A stretch of 64,000 nt of DNA. Origin: Methanobacteriota archaeon. Its GTDB lineage: Archaea; Halobacteriota; Methanosarcinia; Methanosarcinales; Methanosarcinaceae. Of the stretch, positions 45,994 to 55,232 are shown piece after piece. The DNA lies in assembly GCA_016841625.1 (NCBI GenBank), contig JAENYU010000015.1, positions 4,974 to 68,973 on the forward strand, read 5' to 3'. Made by a program: the position numbers and the translations under genes. Below the pieces are notes generated by a model. That model was not told the DNA's origin, did no database searches, and was given only the letters and a program-made list of their open reading frames with translations. Position 1 is the first letter of the stretch; every line of letters begins with the position of its first letter.

Positions 45994-47163
45994 CTAGAAA
46001 TCTAGTAAAGACTCATAAAATGAATAAAGCTGCGATAAAATTTTGTCCCACTCATACTTTTCAGCTTTTTTAAACGCAGAAACAGCCATCTCCTCATAAT
46101 AACTTCCATTTTCAAGTATCTTTCTAACCCCTTCTGCAAGCCCCCTCTCCCCAAGCTCCACAACGAACCCATTCACTCCATCTTCCACCAGCCCCTGCGC
46201 CGCATTATACCTTTCCTTCACCGTCACCACCGGCACCCCGCAGGCAAAAGCCTCTATCACAACCATCCCGAACCCTTCCCTGGAAGATGGCAGTACAAGC
46301 ACCTTTGAAGCCTTTATCTTCCCTATCAGTGCCTCGTATTCCTGAAAACCTGTAAAATCCACATGGCCCCGAACACCGAGTTCATCTGCAAGTTTCAGCA
46401 GCGCCTCTCCTTCAGGGCCGTCCCCAACAATGCAGCACCTGATCCCCGGGAAATCGGCTTTAAGGAGCGCCACCGCCCGGACAAGGACATCGACGTTTTT
46501 TTCTTTTATGAGCCTGCCAGCAAAAATAATATCGTAAAGCTTCCTACCCGGGTCGGCAAAAGTCCAGCCCCCTTCAGGTTCAATTTCAGAAATCCTTTTT
46601 AAGTCGATCCCGTTCGGGACAACTGCAATTTCTTCTCCGGGGACCCCGAGGGCTTCAAGCCTTTTTTTTGTCCAGTCCGAAACCGCGATGTTATTATCAG
46701 AGATTTTTGCAACCGCTTTTTCGACCATTTGCCCGAAAAACCCACGCCAGTGCCCGAGGTATTCATACCAGTACCCGTCCCAGACCTCGTGCCAGGTGAA
46801 CACTGCCGGAGTTTTATTCAAAACGGATATTGCTTTCACAGTAAAGCAGGAAAAGTAGGGAAAGACGCTCACATCGATAAGGTCGAACTTTTCTTTCCGG
46901 AGCCGGGGGAACAGTTTAACGGAAAACACGACTGCTTCGGAGATCGAGCGTTTGCCGCCGACGTAGAGTTCTCTTTGCCCGCATACCCCGTGCAGGGTCA
47001 TTCCCTCATACTCGATAATGTCTTCGCCTTCCCACCACTTGATCCCGAAGAGGTGCACTTCGTTTCCGCGGGCTGCCAGGCGCTTTCCGAGTTCATGGAT
47101 GCGCATTTCTGCGCCTCCTTTGACCCAGGGATAGACAGCGTCGTAGACGAAGGCTATTTTCAT
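45994..47163 (-). CDS. GT4 glycosyltransferase
   Basis: The 389-residue enzyme has the N-terminal Gly-rich loop YPWVKGGAEMRIHELGKRL and C-terminal FAGRLIKEKNVDVLVRA, SSREGFGMVVIEAFACGVPVV. Codon use is GC-rich like the window's core genes, unlike the AT-rich middle of the glycan locus. ATG 47163 begins the usual MKIAFVYD start; GTG 47175 would overlap the upstream stop as GTGA. Confidence 0.9.
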   Translation of the reverse strand: MKIAFVYDAVYPWVKGGAEMRIHELGKRLAARGNEVHLFGIKWWEGEDIIEYEGMTLHGVCGQRELYVGGKRSISEAVVFSVKLFPRLRKEKFDLIDVSVFPYFSCFTVKAISVLNKTPAVFTWHEVWDGYWYEYLGHWRGFFGQMVEKAVAKISDNNIAVSDWTKKRLEALGVPGEEIAVVPNGIDLKRISEIEPEGGWTFADPGRKLYDIIFAGRLIKEKNVDVLVRAVALLKADFPGIRCCIVGDGPEGEALLKLADELGVRGHVDFTGFQEYEALIGKIKASKVLVLPSSREGFGMVVIEAFACGVPVVTVKERYNAAQGLVEDGVNGFVVELGERGLAEGVRKILENGSYYEEMAVSAFKKAEKYEWDKILSQLYSFYESLLDF

Positions 47164-47171
47164 TGCACCAC

Positions 47172-48302
47172 TCACCAGTCCGTATCGGTTTCGAGGAGCA
47201 TTACGCTTATAAAGATTGCAGAAAAGATCAGCTGGAGCCCAACTGCCGCAAGGACCATTGAAACAACTGCGGATTCCACCTCTGCAAGAGAACCGTATCC
47301 GGAAATGATCCAGTGGTAGGTAACTTTCAGCCCGAGGATAAAGCCGGAGCCCAGGATAAGGGAGCCTCCAAGCAGTTCTTTTTCAAGGGAATGGTAGCTC
47401 AGCCATTTCTTCGAACTACTGTTGTTATTCTGATAGATCCCGTGGATCATACCGTATGTTTTCATATAGCCGCCGGTGGCCAGGATTTGCCCGCCAATGA
47501 TTAAGAGCATGCTGCCTAAAATGAGGGAGTGAAGCCTGTTTACTACGGCATTTCCTGTCAGCAGGAGGGTGGAGGTTATGAGAAAGCCGAGGATGAAGAC
47601 AAAAGCCCCGGGCAGGTAGAGGAAAGGGATCGGGCGGTAAAGCATCATGAAGCGCACATGCCGCCAGCCGTCCTGAAAGGAGCGCAGTTTGGAAGGAGTC
47701 CTCCGGGGATGGTAGGTTATCGGGACTTCCATAATCCTGAGCCCGTTTTTGGAAGCCTCTATTACCATTTCTGATGCCAGTTCCATTCCCCGGGATTTAA
47801 GGTTCATTTTCTCCAGGGCTTCTTTTGTAAAAGCCCTCATCCCGCAGTGGGCATCCGATATGTTTGTATTGAAAAGCAGGTTAAGCATGGCTGTAAGGAG
47901 AGGATTTCCAATGTGCTGGTGGAGCCAGGGCATGGACCCTTTCTTAATGTTTCCCTTGAGCCGGCTTCCTATTACAAAATCCGCTTCGCCTTTCATGAGC
48001 GGGTCCAGGAATTCCGACAGTTCCAGCAAATCGTAGGTGTTGTCCGCGTCAGCGATGGCTATGTAATCTCCTTTTGCTTGTGCAAGGCCCTTGAGGTAAG
48101 CGTTCCCGTAGCCTTTGACCGGACCTATCACCTTTGCCCCCATGGATGCCGCAATCTCAGCAGTCCTGTCCGAAGAATTGTCAGCCAGTATAACCTCACC
48201 TTCTATATCATATTTTTTGAATATTTCATGCCCCTTCTCGATGCAGATTTTTATGGTCTCTTCTTCATCCATAGAGGGCATAACGATAGAAAGTGAAGGC
48301 AT
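47172..48302 (-). CDS. GT2 glycosyltransferase with C-terminal membrane domain
   Basis: The 376-residue protein has SIVMPSMDEEETIKICIEKG, ADADNTYDLLELSEFL, SDAHCGMRAFTKEAL and VPITYHPRRTPSKLRSFQDGW, a DPM1-like pattern, then four membrane segments. It probably makes a dolichyl-phosphate sugar. It runs into the GT4 gene at 45994 with no gap, so the two form an operon. A TATA-like TATAAAA lies close to the start. Confidence 0.9.
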   Translation of the reverse strand: MPSLSIVMPSMDEEETIKICIEKGHEIFKKYDIEGEVILADNSSDRTAEIAASMGAKVIGPVKGYGNAYLKGLAQAKGDYIAIADADNTYDLLELSEFLDPLMKGEADFVIGSRLKGNIKKGSMPWLHQHIGNPLLTAMLNLLFNTNISDAHCGMRAFTKEALEKMNLKSRGMELASEMVIEASKNGLRIMEVPITYHPRRTPSKLRSFQDGWRHVRFMMLYRPIPFLYLPGAFVFILGFLITSTLLLTGNAVVNRLHSLILGSMLLIIGGQILATGGYMKTYGMIHGIYQNNNSSSKKWLSYHSLEKELLGGSLILGSGFILGLKVTYHWIISGYGSLAEVESAVVSMVLAAVGLQLIFSAIFISVMLLETDTDW

Positions 48303-48736
48303 ACCCGGTTTTATACATCGTGTTACTTAATAACTATTTTGATGTCGTGGTCTCAATAATGGTTTAAGTCCTGAATTTTGTTTTTCAAAAAGACCATCCG
48401 GCTTCAGGCTGGAAAAAAGCGTTATGGGATCCGAAGTAAGAAGACACTTTTTGCTGGCAGCAGAACCCTTAAGCAGGAGACTGGTTTTATTGGCAACGAA
48501 GCCTTAAAGCGGATGGCTGTTTCCGTTAACAATGAAGTTCGAAAGCAGAAAATTCTCTTTACTGACAACGTATATAAGGAATCGAAAAGCTATTTTTTAA
48601 AGGGGAAGCCGGAGTTTACCGGAGTTTACCGGAGTTTACCGGCGCTTATAGTGGGCCAACGCTTATAGTGGTCTGGAGTTTACGGATTTTAAGTTATTAT
48701 TTAAGTTTTTCGAACGGATTCGGATGGAGGGGTAGT
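48303..48736. repeat. Gene-free stretch with short tandem repeats
   Basis: Three GGAGTTTACC units in a row (about 48609-48638) and two GCTTATAGTGG units (about 48643-48672) precede wrbA. The open frame across 48378-48668 is repeat-rich and has no family likeness, so I leave it uncalled. Confidence 0.65.
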
Positions 48737-49366
48737 ATGGTTAAAGTAAACGTCATATTCTACAGTTTGTACGGGCACATCCACAAAATGGCAGAAGCTG
48801 TTGCCGAAGGGGCGCGGGAAGTAGAAGGTTCGGAAGTAGGAATCTATCAGGTCCCTGAAACCTTGCCTGAGGAAGTAATCGCTAAGATGGGGGCAACCGA
48901 GACTAAAAAAGCTTTTGCCCATATCCCGGTAGTCACCCGGGATATGTATGAAGAGGTACTTGGTGGTGCCGATGCACTGATTTTCGGAAGTCCCACGCGC
49001 TTTGGAAATATGACTGCCCAGATGCGGGCTTTTTTGGACGGAACAGGAGGGCTATGGGCGAAGAATGCCCTTGTAGCGAAAGTAGGAAGCGTGTTTACTT
49101 CCAGCAATAACCAGCATGGCGGACAGGAAACCACAATTATCAGTTTCCATTTTACCCTGCTTCACCACGGGATGCTCATTGTGGGTTTACCCTATGCGGA
49201 AAAGAGGCAGATGAGGATGGATGAAATTACGGGGGGAAGCCCCTACGGGGCATCAACTATTGTAGGTGGGGACGGGAACCGCCAGCCTTCCGAAAATGAA
49301 CTTGCGATGGCTCGCTACCAGGGGAGGCATGTGGCCGAAATAGCAAAGAAACTGGCTCAAAAATAA
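48737..49366 (+). CDS. wrbA: NAD(P)H:quinone oxidoreductase type IV, WrbA family flavoprotein
   Basis: WrbA is an FMN enzyme that reduces quinones by two electrons; in methanogens it is linked to oxidative stress. Motifs are [15 protein letters not shown] (phosphate loop), [19 protein letters not shown] and [13 protein letters not shown], and [10 protein letters not shown] later. The 209-residue length is normal. ATG 48737 is chosen for GGAGGGG upstream and for the start of family likeness. Confidence 0.95.
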   Translation: MVKVNVIFYSLYGHIHKMAEAVAEGAREVEGSEVGIYQVPETLPEEVIAKMGATETKKAFAHIPVVTRDMYEEVLGGADALIFGSPTRFGNMTAQMRAFLDGTGGLWAKNALVAKVGSVFTSSNNQHGGQETTIISFHFTLLHHGMLIVGLPYAEKRQMRMDEITGGSPYGASTIVGGDGNRQPSENELAMARYQGRHVAEIAKKLAQK

Positions 49367-49438
49367 TGATTGGAATAAGCCCTTAAGATTATTAGGAGGA
49401 ACATTCTTCATTTTTACATTAATTTTTTTTTGAAAAGT

Positions 49439-49515
49439 GGTTTTTAATAAAGAGGTTTTTAATAAAGAGGTTTTTAATAAAGAGGTTTTTAATAAAAGAG
49501 ATTTTTAAATAAAAA
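49439..49515. repeat. 15-bp tandem repeat GGTTTTTAATAAAGA
   Basis: Three exact and two imperfect units lie just after wrbA. The T runs suggest serial termination signals for wrbA. Confidence 0.85.
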
Positions 49516-49593
49516 AGATGGGAAACACTTCCCTTATATCTGAGTGTATTTCCCTCCTAACTGTGATCCCCTTTTACTCCCTTAATAAACGCT

Positions 49594-49794
49594 TCATGCC
49601 GTGCCCATGCAGGGAACCCTTTGTTCCAGGTTTTCCTGGCCTTCGGTCAGGCATGCCAGGGTGCAATACACCGCCTTTTCCTCAGCATTCTTAAGGACAA
49701 AAAACTCGCTCCCACAAACGGGACAGATTTTATTCACGTAAACCATTTGGAAACACACACATTTTTTTGGATGTGATTTTTTCTTATGATTCAT
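49594..49794 (-). CDS. Small zinc-ribbon protein
   Basis: A 66-residue protein with ICPVCGSEFFVL and a second pair in YCTLACLTEG, a four-Cys zinc ribbon. The basic N terminus (MNHKKKSHPKKC) has further Cys. It may bind nucleic acid or a partner protein; nothing points to a pathway. It is divergent from the glucoamylase gene. Confidence 0.65.
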   Translation of the reverse strand: MNHKKKSHPKKCVCFQMVYVNKICPVCGSEFFVLKNAEEKAVYCTLACLTEGQENLEQRVPCMGTA

Positions 49795-50009
49795 CGTTTT
49801 TATAGTGCATAAGTAAAATGGACATGATAAAATATAAACTTTCTTATTAAATTTATATATATTTATGTAAAGAAATCATTTAGGAAGATCTCAAAGTTTT
49901 TATTGAATACATTTGTCCCCCTCAGGACGTTTTTTCCTTTCCCTAAATTATTTGAAGGAATAAATTCAATTCTCATAAAGGAAATATGAGTGGGAAGGGT
50001 ATAAAATGA

Positions 50010-52043
50010 GTGCCGGGGGTGCTTGCGATAAGGCCGCTGATTTTCGGGAACGGAAGAATCCTGATCTGTGAAGATGAAAGGGGGATTATAAGGGACATTT
50101 ATTTTCCGTACGTAGGGCTTGAGAACCACGGGAACTCGATAAGGGTAGGCGTCTGCGACCTGGATTCCCTGTACTGTAGCTGGCTTGAAAACTGGAAGCT
50201 CCGGCAGCGGTATAAGTCCGTGTTTGAGGAAAACTTTTCCGAACGCTTTTTGGAAATTTCAGGAAGTGCGCCCTTTCCGGAAGATGAACGGGAAGGGAAA
50301 ATGCCCCAAAAAGAAGCGGATGCCTGCCGGGAAGTGGTCTCCAATATAGGGGAATCGGTTTTCGAAAACCCCGAAATGGGGGTCAGGGTAACGGTGTGGG
50401 AGGCGGTTCACCCCTCGACAAATATCTTCTACCGGGTTTTTGAGGTAAAGAACATTTCGGACTTGCCGAGACACCTGCGCCTCTTTTCCAACCAGAATTA
50501 CCGGATTCTTGAAAACAAGATAGGGGAAACGGCAGTAATTGATAAGCAAACTTTGATCCATTACAAGCGCGACCGCTATTTCCTGCACGGAAGCGACCCG
50601 AAATTTGACCAGTACGCTGTGGGAACTGCAGAATGGAAAGGGATGGAAGGCACCTGGAAAGACATGGAAAATGATGCCCACCTTAGCGGCAACCCCGTGG
50701 CCCACGGCTCAGTTGATTCAACCCTTGGCTGGACCCTGCCGGAGCTGAAACCAGGGGAATCCGCCAGAGTGTATTTCTGGATCATCCTCGGGAAAAAGTA
50801 CTGTAACGTGCTCAACATTCATAAGCGGGTTAAGGCAGCCGGGAAAAACACCCTTTTTCACCACAATTTCAATTTCTGGAACTCATTTACCGAAAGGGTA
50901 TCCGTCCTCCCTGAGTTTTCCCGAATGCCTCAGCTTCCCGAAAGGGTTGTGGGCTGCTTTTACCGCAGCCTGCTTGCAGTGGTCGCCCATATGGACATCT
51001 CAGGTTCGGTGATCGCTTCCTGTGACTCGGACATCAAGCAGTTCGGAGCTGACCTGTACACTTACTGCTGGCCAAGAGACGCTGCCTGGGTCTGCCTTGC
51101 CCTGGACAGGGCACGCTACCATTACCTGAGCAGGCAAACCTTCGAATTTTTTTCAAAAACCCTCACCTTCAAGGGTAACTTCCTGCACAAGTATACCCCT
51201 GCCGGGGATTTCGGGAGCACCTGGCACCCTGTTCCCATGGTCCAGATCGATGAGACGGGCCTTCCCCTCTATGCCCTTTACCACAACTGGAAAACTGCAA
51301 GGAATGTCTGGACCACGGGCCGTTACAGCAGGTCCCTCCTGCTTCCCGCCGCAAACTACCTTGCAAAGTCCCTGAATAAAAAAACAGGGCTTCCGGTCTC
51401 AAGTTTTGACCTATGGGAGGAGCATAAAGGCGTGCACACCTACAGCGCCTGCACGGTCTATGCGGGCCTTTACGGCGCCTCCGAACTGGCCCGTTCTCTC
51501 GGGGACTATGACAACGCTGACATCTGGGGAGAGGCCTCCAGCCGCGTTAAACAGGCAATCCGGGAAAAGCTTTACGATGAGAAGTTGAAGCGTTTCGTGC
51601 GCTCCCTGGAAGACCCTACTCTCGACTCCTCGGCCTTCGCGGTCTGGTATTTCGGGGTCCTTCCTCCTGATGACCCGAAAGTTGTCCGGACAATGGAAGC
51701 CGTTGAGCGTGAACTCACCCGGCCATCAGGGGGCATCGCCCGTTACCAGCACGACAACTACTATGGCTACATGAACAGCTGGCCCATCTGCACCCTCTGG
51801 CTGGCCCAGTGGCACACTGCAGTCGGGAACCTGGCCCGGGCCCTGGAACTCATTGACTGGTCTGCCGCCCATGCCCACAGTACCGGCCTCATGTCCGAAC
51901 AGCTAGATGACAGGGGCAGGCCCCTTTCGGTCCTTCCCCTGGCCTGGTCCCATTCGGCATATATACTGGCCGTGCTCGAGTACCTGCAGGCACTTGAAAA
52001 AGAGGAAGGGGGCGCCTGCAGTTATCAGGAAGAGGAAATTTGA
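50010..52043 (+). CDS. Glycoside hydrolase family 15 glucoamylase-like protein
   Basis: GH15 enzymes release glucose from alpha-glucans or split trehalose. The N-terminal super-sandwich domain begins RPLIFGNGRILICEDERG; the catalytic (alpha/alpha)6 barrel has CWPRDAAWVCLAL, FDLWEEHKGVHTYS (acid Glu) and a late SEQLDDRGRPLSVLPLAWSH (base Glu). There is no signal peptide, so it probably acts on internal glycogen. The start is unclear: GTG 50010 is in frame, but ATG 50006, 6 bases after AAGGG, is out of frame by one base across a run of five Gs (50015-50019). Confidence 0.92.
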   Translation: MPGVLAIRPLIFGNGRILICEDERGIIRDIYFPYVGLENHGNSIRVGVCDLDSLYCSWLENWKLRQRYKSVFEENFSERFLEISGSAPFPEDEREGKMPQKEADACREVVSNIGESVFENPEMGVRVTVWEAVHPSTNIFYRVFEVKNISDLPRHLRLFSNQNYRILENKIGETAVIDKQTLIHYKRDRYFLHGSDPKFDQYAVGTAEWKGMEGTWKDMENDAHLSGNPVAHGSVDSTLGWTLPELKPGESARVYFWIILGKKYCNVLNIHKRVKAAGKNTLFHHNFNFWNSFTERVSVLPEFSRMPQLPERVVGCFYRSLLAVVAHMDISGSVIASCDSDIKQFGADLYTYCWPRDAAWVCLALDRARYHYLSRQTFEFFSKTLTFKGNFLHKYTPAGDFGSTWHPVPMVQIDETGLPLYALYHNWKTARNVWTTGRYSRSLLLPAANYLAKSLNKKTGLPVSSFDLWEEHKGVHTYSACTVYAGLYGASELARSLGDYDNADIWGEASSRVKQAIREKLYDEKLKRFVRSLEDPTLDSSAFAVWYFGVLPPDDPKVVRTMEAVERELTRPSGGIARYQHDNYYGYMNSWPICTLWLAQWHTAVGNLARALELIDWSAAHAHSTGLMSEQLDDRGRPLSVLPLAWSHSAYILAVLEYLQALEKEEGGACSYQEEEI

Positions 52044-52067
52044 AGACCTGCTAAGAAAACCTGAATT

Positions 52068-52541
52068 TCACTGCCTCTTTTTAAAGCGCTTTTCAAAATA
52101 AAGGTACTCGAATTCTTCTTTCGAATATCCGCTTTCTTCTCCCTGAAGGGAAAAGCCGTGCTTGAGGTACATATCGATAGCTTTCGTAAGGACTTTGTCG
52201 GTTTTCAGTACCGCGCTCGAAAAGTTTTTTTCAGCGAAGTCCAGGGCTGCCAGGAAAAGCTGTTTTCCGTAACCTTTGTTCCTGAACTCCTTTTTTAGAT
52301 AAATGCGCCTGATTTCGCAACGTCCGTCCCCAAGACTTCTGACCCCGGCTGTCCCCACGACTCTGCCGTCTTTTGAAAGGCCTACAAAAAAGGTGCCCCC
52401 TTTTGCGAAGTAGTAGCCTTCAATGTCCTTAAGGTCGGAGTCTTTTAGCCGGTCGTACTCAAAACCGTGCTCCAGCAGCACTTCGAGCACAACGTCCCCA
52501 ACCTCGTCTTTTCTGGAACTGTCATATGTCCGGATAATCAT
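52068..52541 (-). CDS. GNAT family N-acetyltransferase
   Basis: The 157-residue protein has the acetyl-CoA motif RRIYLKKEFRNKGYGKQLF and an ending ...MYLKHGFSL typical of GNAT enzymes. The substrate is unknown. ATG 52541 is chosen for GGAG upstream; the frame extends to 52577 but without likeness. It lies close to the M20 gene on the same strand. Confidence 0.88.
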   Translation of the reverse strand: MIIRTYDSSRKDEVGDVVLEVLLEHGFEYDRLKDSDLKDIEGYYFAKGGTFFVGLSKDGRVVGTAGVRSLGDGRCEIRRIYLKKEFRNKGYGKQLFLAALDFAEKNFSSAVLKTDKVLTKAIDMYLKHGFSLQGEESGYSKEEFEYLYFEKRFKKRQ

Positions 52542-52610
52542 GGTCTTTCTCCTCAAGATGTTTTGTTCTCGCCTCAAAACGTTTTGTTATCTTCTCAAGA
52601 TGTTTTCTCC

Positions 52611-53837
52611 TTAAGCAGAACCTTTGAGGTATTTTTCAGGGGACTTCAGGAAGTCCAGGGCAAGGGTGTAAAAGATCTTTGTGCCCAGCGGCAGAATGTC
52701 TTCGTCGATGTCGAACCTGGAGGAGTGGTTGATTTCCAGGATCCCTTTTTCCGGGTTCCTGGTACCAAGGGAGATAAAAATCCCGGGCACTTTTTGAAGG
52801 TAGCTTGCAAAGTCCTCGGCAGCGAAGGTCTTTTCCATATCAGGGTAGGTCATAAGGTCAGGAAAACTCTCTTTCAGTTTCGAATACACGGCTTCCGTGA
52901 ACCCGGGGTCGTTTACAAGGACAGGGTAGCCGTGGAGGATGTCGAGCTCATAAGCCGGGAAGCCTTCAAATTCTTCTCCGCTTTTCACGTATTTTTTCAT
53001 GACTTCTCCCAGACATTCTTTTATCGTCTCGTCGATGGTGTTTGTGGTCTCCTTATCAAAGGTCCGGTAGCTTCCGAGGATCTCGACAGTATCCGGGGTC
53101 CGGTTGAACTGGGCGCCTCCCCGGATTCTTCCTACTCCAAGCACGTATTTTTCCGGATCTAGCTTTGCTTCCAGGGCAGGGTAGATGCTGTTTATGAAGT
53201 CCGTTGCCATCCTTACTGTATCAATGCATCTTTCAGGTATTGAGATATGGCCCCCTTTTCCTTTAAGGATGACTTCAAACCGGTTGGTGCTTGCCATGAA
53301 AGGGCCGGGGCGGAAACCCACACTGCCTGATTCGTGGTTGGTAAAGAGGTGCATGCCCATGACGGCATCAACACCCTCAAGCCCTCCTTCGGCAATTACC
53401 CTTTCCGAGCCTCCGGGGGGGATTTCTTCGGCAGGCTGGAAGATCAGGCGGACTTCTCCGGGGAAGTCCCTGTTTTCTAAAAACAGCCGCGCAGCCCCAA
53501 AGAGCATTGACATGTGCCCGTCGTGCCCGCAGGCGTGCATGACCCCTTCGTTTTGTGAGATGTATTCCCTGTTCCGCTCCCCGGGTTCTTCCCGGACTTC
53601 GAGCCCGTCCGTGTCCGTGCGAAGGGCAATGCAGGGCCCGGGCTTGCTGCCCCGGATGCTTGCCAGCACCCCGGTATCCGCAATTTTCCGGGCTTCGATT
53701 CCAAGCTCTGCCAGGGTCTTCAGGATTCGCTTCTGGGTCTCATATTCTTCGAAACTGAGTTCCGGGTGGCGGTGAAACTCGCGCCGCAGCCCTATGATCC
53801 AGGCTTCAAGTGTTTCTCTCTTCGGGTCTGCACTCAT
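52611..53837 (-). CDS. M20 family amidohydrolase
   Basis: The 408-residue protein belongs to the M20D group of metal-dependent amidohydrolases that cleave N-acyl amino acids, hippurate or IAA-type conjugates. Motifs are FHRHPELSFEEYET, ALRTDTDGL, MHACGHDGHMS, IFQPAEEIPPGG and a final EINHSSRFDIDED. The lid domain lies between. The natural substrate cannot be told. The GNAT gene follows on the same strand with about 70 bp between. Confidence 0.92.
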   Translation of the reverse strand: MSADPKRETLEAWIIGLRREFHRHPELSFEEYETQKRILKTLAELGIEARKIADTGVLASIRGSKPGPCIALRTDTDGLEVREEPGERNREYISQNEGVMHACGHDGHMSMLFGAARLFLENRDFPGEVRLIFQPAEEIPPGGSERVIAEGGLEGVDAVMGMHLFTNHESGSVGFRPGPFMASTNRFEVILKGKGGHISIPERCIDTVRMATDFINSIYPALEAKLDPEKYVLGVGRIRGGAQFNRTPDTVEILGSYRTFDKETTNTIDETIKECLGEVMKKYVKSGEEFEGFPAYELDILHGYPVLVNDPGFTEAVYSKLKESFPDLMTYPDMEKTFAAEDFASYLQKVPGIFISLGTRNPEKGILEINHSSRFDIDEDILPLGTKIFYTLALDFLKSPEKYLKGSA

Positions 53838-54184
53838 ATGGGTATTCCTCGGGCTTTTGTGGCTCCTTATTTCTTTGCCGTACCTTCGATAATTTACTGC
53901 CGGATAACTGGCACCTGAGTTCTAAATGCCGGAAACTTGTAATCAACTGCAGGATTACTGGTAATTCCTTACAGATAGTTAATAATTCCTTACAGATAAC
54001 TACTCGATAATTATATACATGACCGGTACAATACATTTTTTGTCTTTATCATAAAAATAATAGTTTTTCCTGATTCTGGAAATCGAAACTGTTTAGCAGA
54101 ACAGCTTACCAGAATAATTGTACCAAAAAATTATTTCCCATTCATAAAAATTCATTCGCTTTAAAAATTTAAGGACTGTTGCCC
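53838..54184. promoter_or_regulatory. Divergent promoter region with direct repeats
   Basis: The gap between the divergent M20 and nucleotidyltransferase genes holds a 15-bp direct repeat AATTCCTTACAGATA (from about 53963 and 53984), a near palindrome GGATTACTGGTAATTCC just before it, and a TATA-like AATTATATAC at 54009-54018. These could be operators. No gene is seen. Confidence 0.45.
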
Positions 54185-55126
54185 ATGCTCAAAACACGCC
54201 TCAGGGATTTTCTTCTAACAAAGGACGACTGGCTCTTTGCCGTTGTTGACTACTTCCATAAAGACGGGATAAGAGCCACCCTCCGCTACGTGCCGGATGA
54301 AAGCGGGGACCGGGAGTTAAACGGGATACGCTACAAAAAATACGATTTCGGCCCGGCTTTCGAGTTCATGCGGGAGCACAGGCCAGAATGGGTGCAGGAC
54401 GTGCACGTTGTCCCCGAATCCGAGGTCAAGCAGCTGCTGCGTCCCGGGGACAGGATCCCGGAACTGGTTGAAACAGACAGCCGGGTAGCAGCAATAGTTA
54501 AAACCCTGGAAAAAGCCGGGCTTTCCAGGTCGAGCATGGGGGTTACGGGCTCGATGGTTGCAGGGCTCCAGAACGAGAGTTCGGACATCGATTTCGTGGT
54601 CTACGGGCCTGCCTGGTTCAAAGCCAGGGACGCAATCGCGGCTGCAAAAAAAGAAGAGGGACCTATCGAGGATATCGATGAGGAGATGTGGCAGAGGATT
54701 TACAGGAAAAGGATTCCCGAAATATCCTTCGAGGAATTCATGCTCCACGAGTCCAGGAAAGGCAACCGGGGCATGGTGGACGGCACCTATTTCGACCTCC
54801 TCTTCACCCGGGAATGGGACCAGATAAAAGAGCCTCTCCAGCGGGGCACGGACACCGTCAAGCTGAAAATCGAGGCTGAAGTCACGAATGCCGATTTTGC
54901 CTTTGACAGCCCTTCATATTATAAAGTCGACCACGAAGAAATTGACCATGTGCTCTCCTACACTCACACCTATGCCGGCCAAGCCCTTCCCGGAGAGATA
55001 ATCGAAGCCCGGGGCGTGGTCGAAGAATTCGGGAATATGAAAAGGCTTGTAGTTGGTACCTCAAGGGAACCTAAAGGGGAATGGATAAGGTCCCTTAGCT
55101 GGCTTGAACAGTGCAGGTGTAAGTGA
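54185..55126 (+). CDS. Nucleotidyltransferase-like protein of unknown function
   Basis: The 313-residue protein has GVTGSMVAGLQNESSDIDF, the GS...DxD pattern of pol-beta type nucleotidyltransferases, near residue 120. The N-terminal part (LLTKDDWLFAVVDYFHKDG, RYKKYDFGPAFEF) and C-terminal part (VDHEEIDHVLSYTHTYAGQ) look like conserved archaeal domains that I cannot name. The substrate is unknown. ATG 54185 is preferred over TTG 54179. It lies 14 bases before the 92-bp inverted-repeat element. Confidence 0.75.
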   Translation: MLKTRLRDFLLTKDDWLFAVVDYFHKDGIRATLRYVPDESGDRELNGIRYKKYDFGPAFEFMREHRPEWVQDVHVVPESEVKQLLRPGDRIPELVETDSRVAAIVKTLEKAGLSRSSMGVTGSMVAGLQNESSDIDFVVYGPAWFKARDAIAAAKKEEGPIEDIDEEMWQRIYRKRIPEISFEEFMLHESRKGNRGMVDGTYFDLLFTREWDQIKEPLQRGTDTVKLKIEAEVTNADFAFDSPSYYKVDHEEIDHVLSYTHTYAGQALPGEIIEARGVVEEFGNMKRLVVGTSREPKGEWIRSLSWLEQCRCK

Positions 55127-55140
55127 AAAAGTAGAATTTA

Positions 55141-55232
55141 GGCTCTTCGTCATTCTCGATGGATTAGGTGATTTTCACTTCAAGCCCATGTTGTTTTTTG
55201 TGATGGCTTCCCACACAAGACAACGAAGAGCC
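55141..55232 (-). mobile_element. 92-bp MITE-like element, copy B, with 8-bp target duplication
   Basis: This is the reverse-oriented partner of 25920-26011, with 86 of 92 identical bases and the same GGCTCTTCGT inverted ends. It is flanked on both sides by AGAATTTA, a perfect 8-bp duplication, which proves insertion and fixes the ends. It lies just after the stop of the nucleotidyltransferase gene. Confidence 0.92.

Noticed and set aside
48378-48668. 96-codon open frame before wrbA
   Set aside because: Its end consists of GGAGTTTACC repeats and nothing suggests a family.
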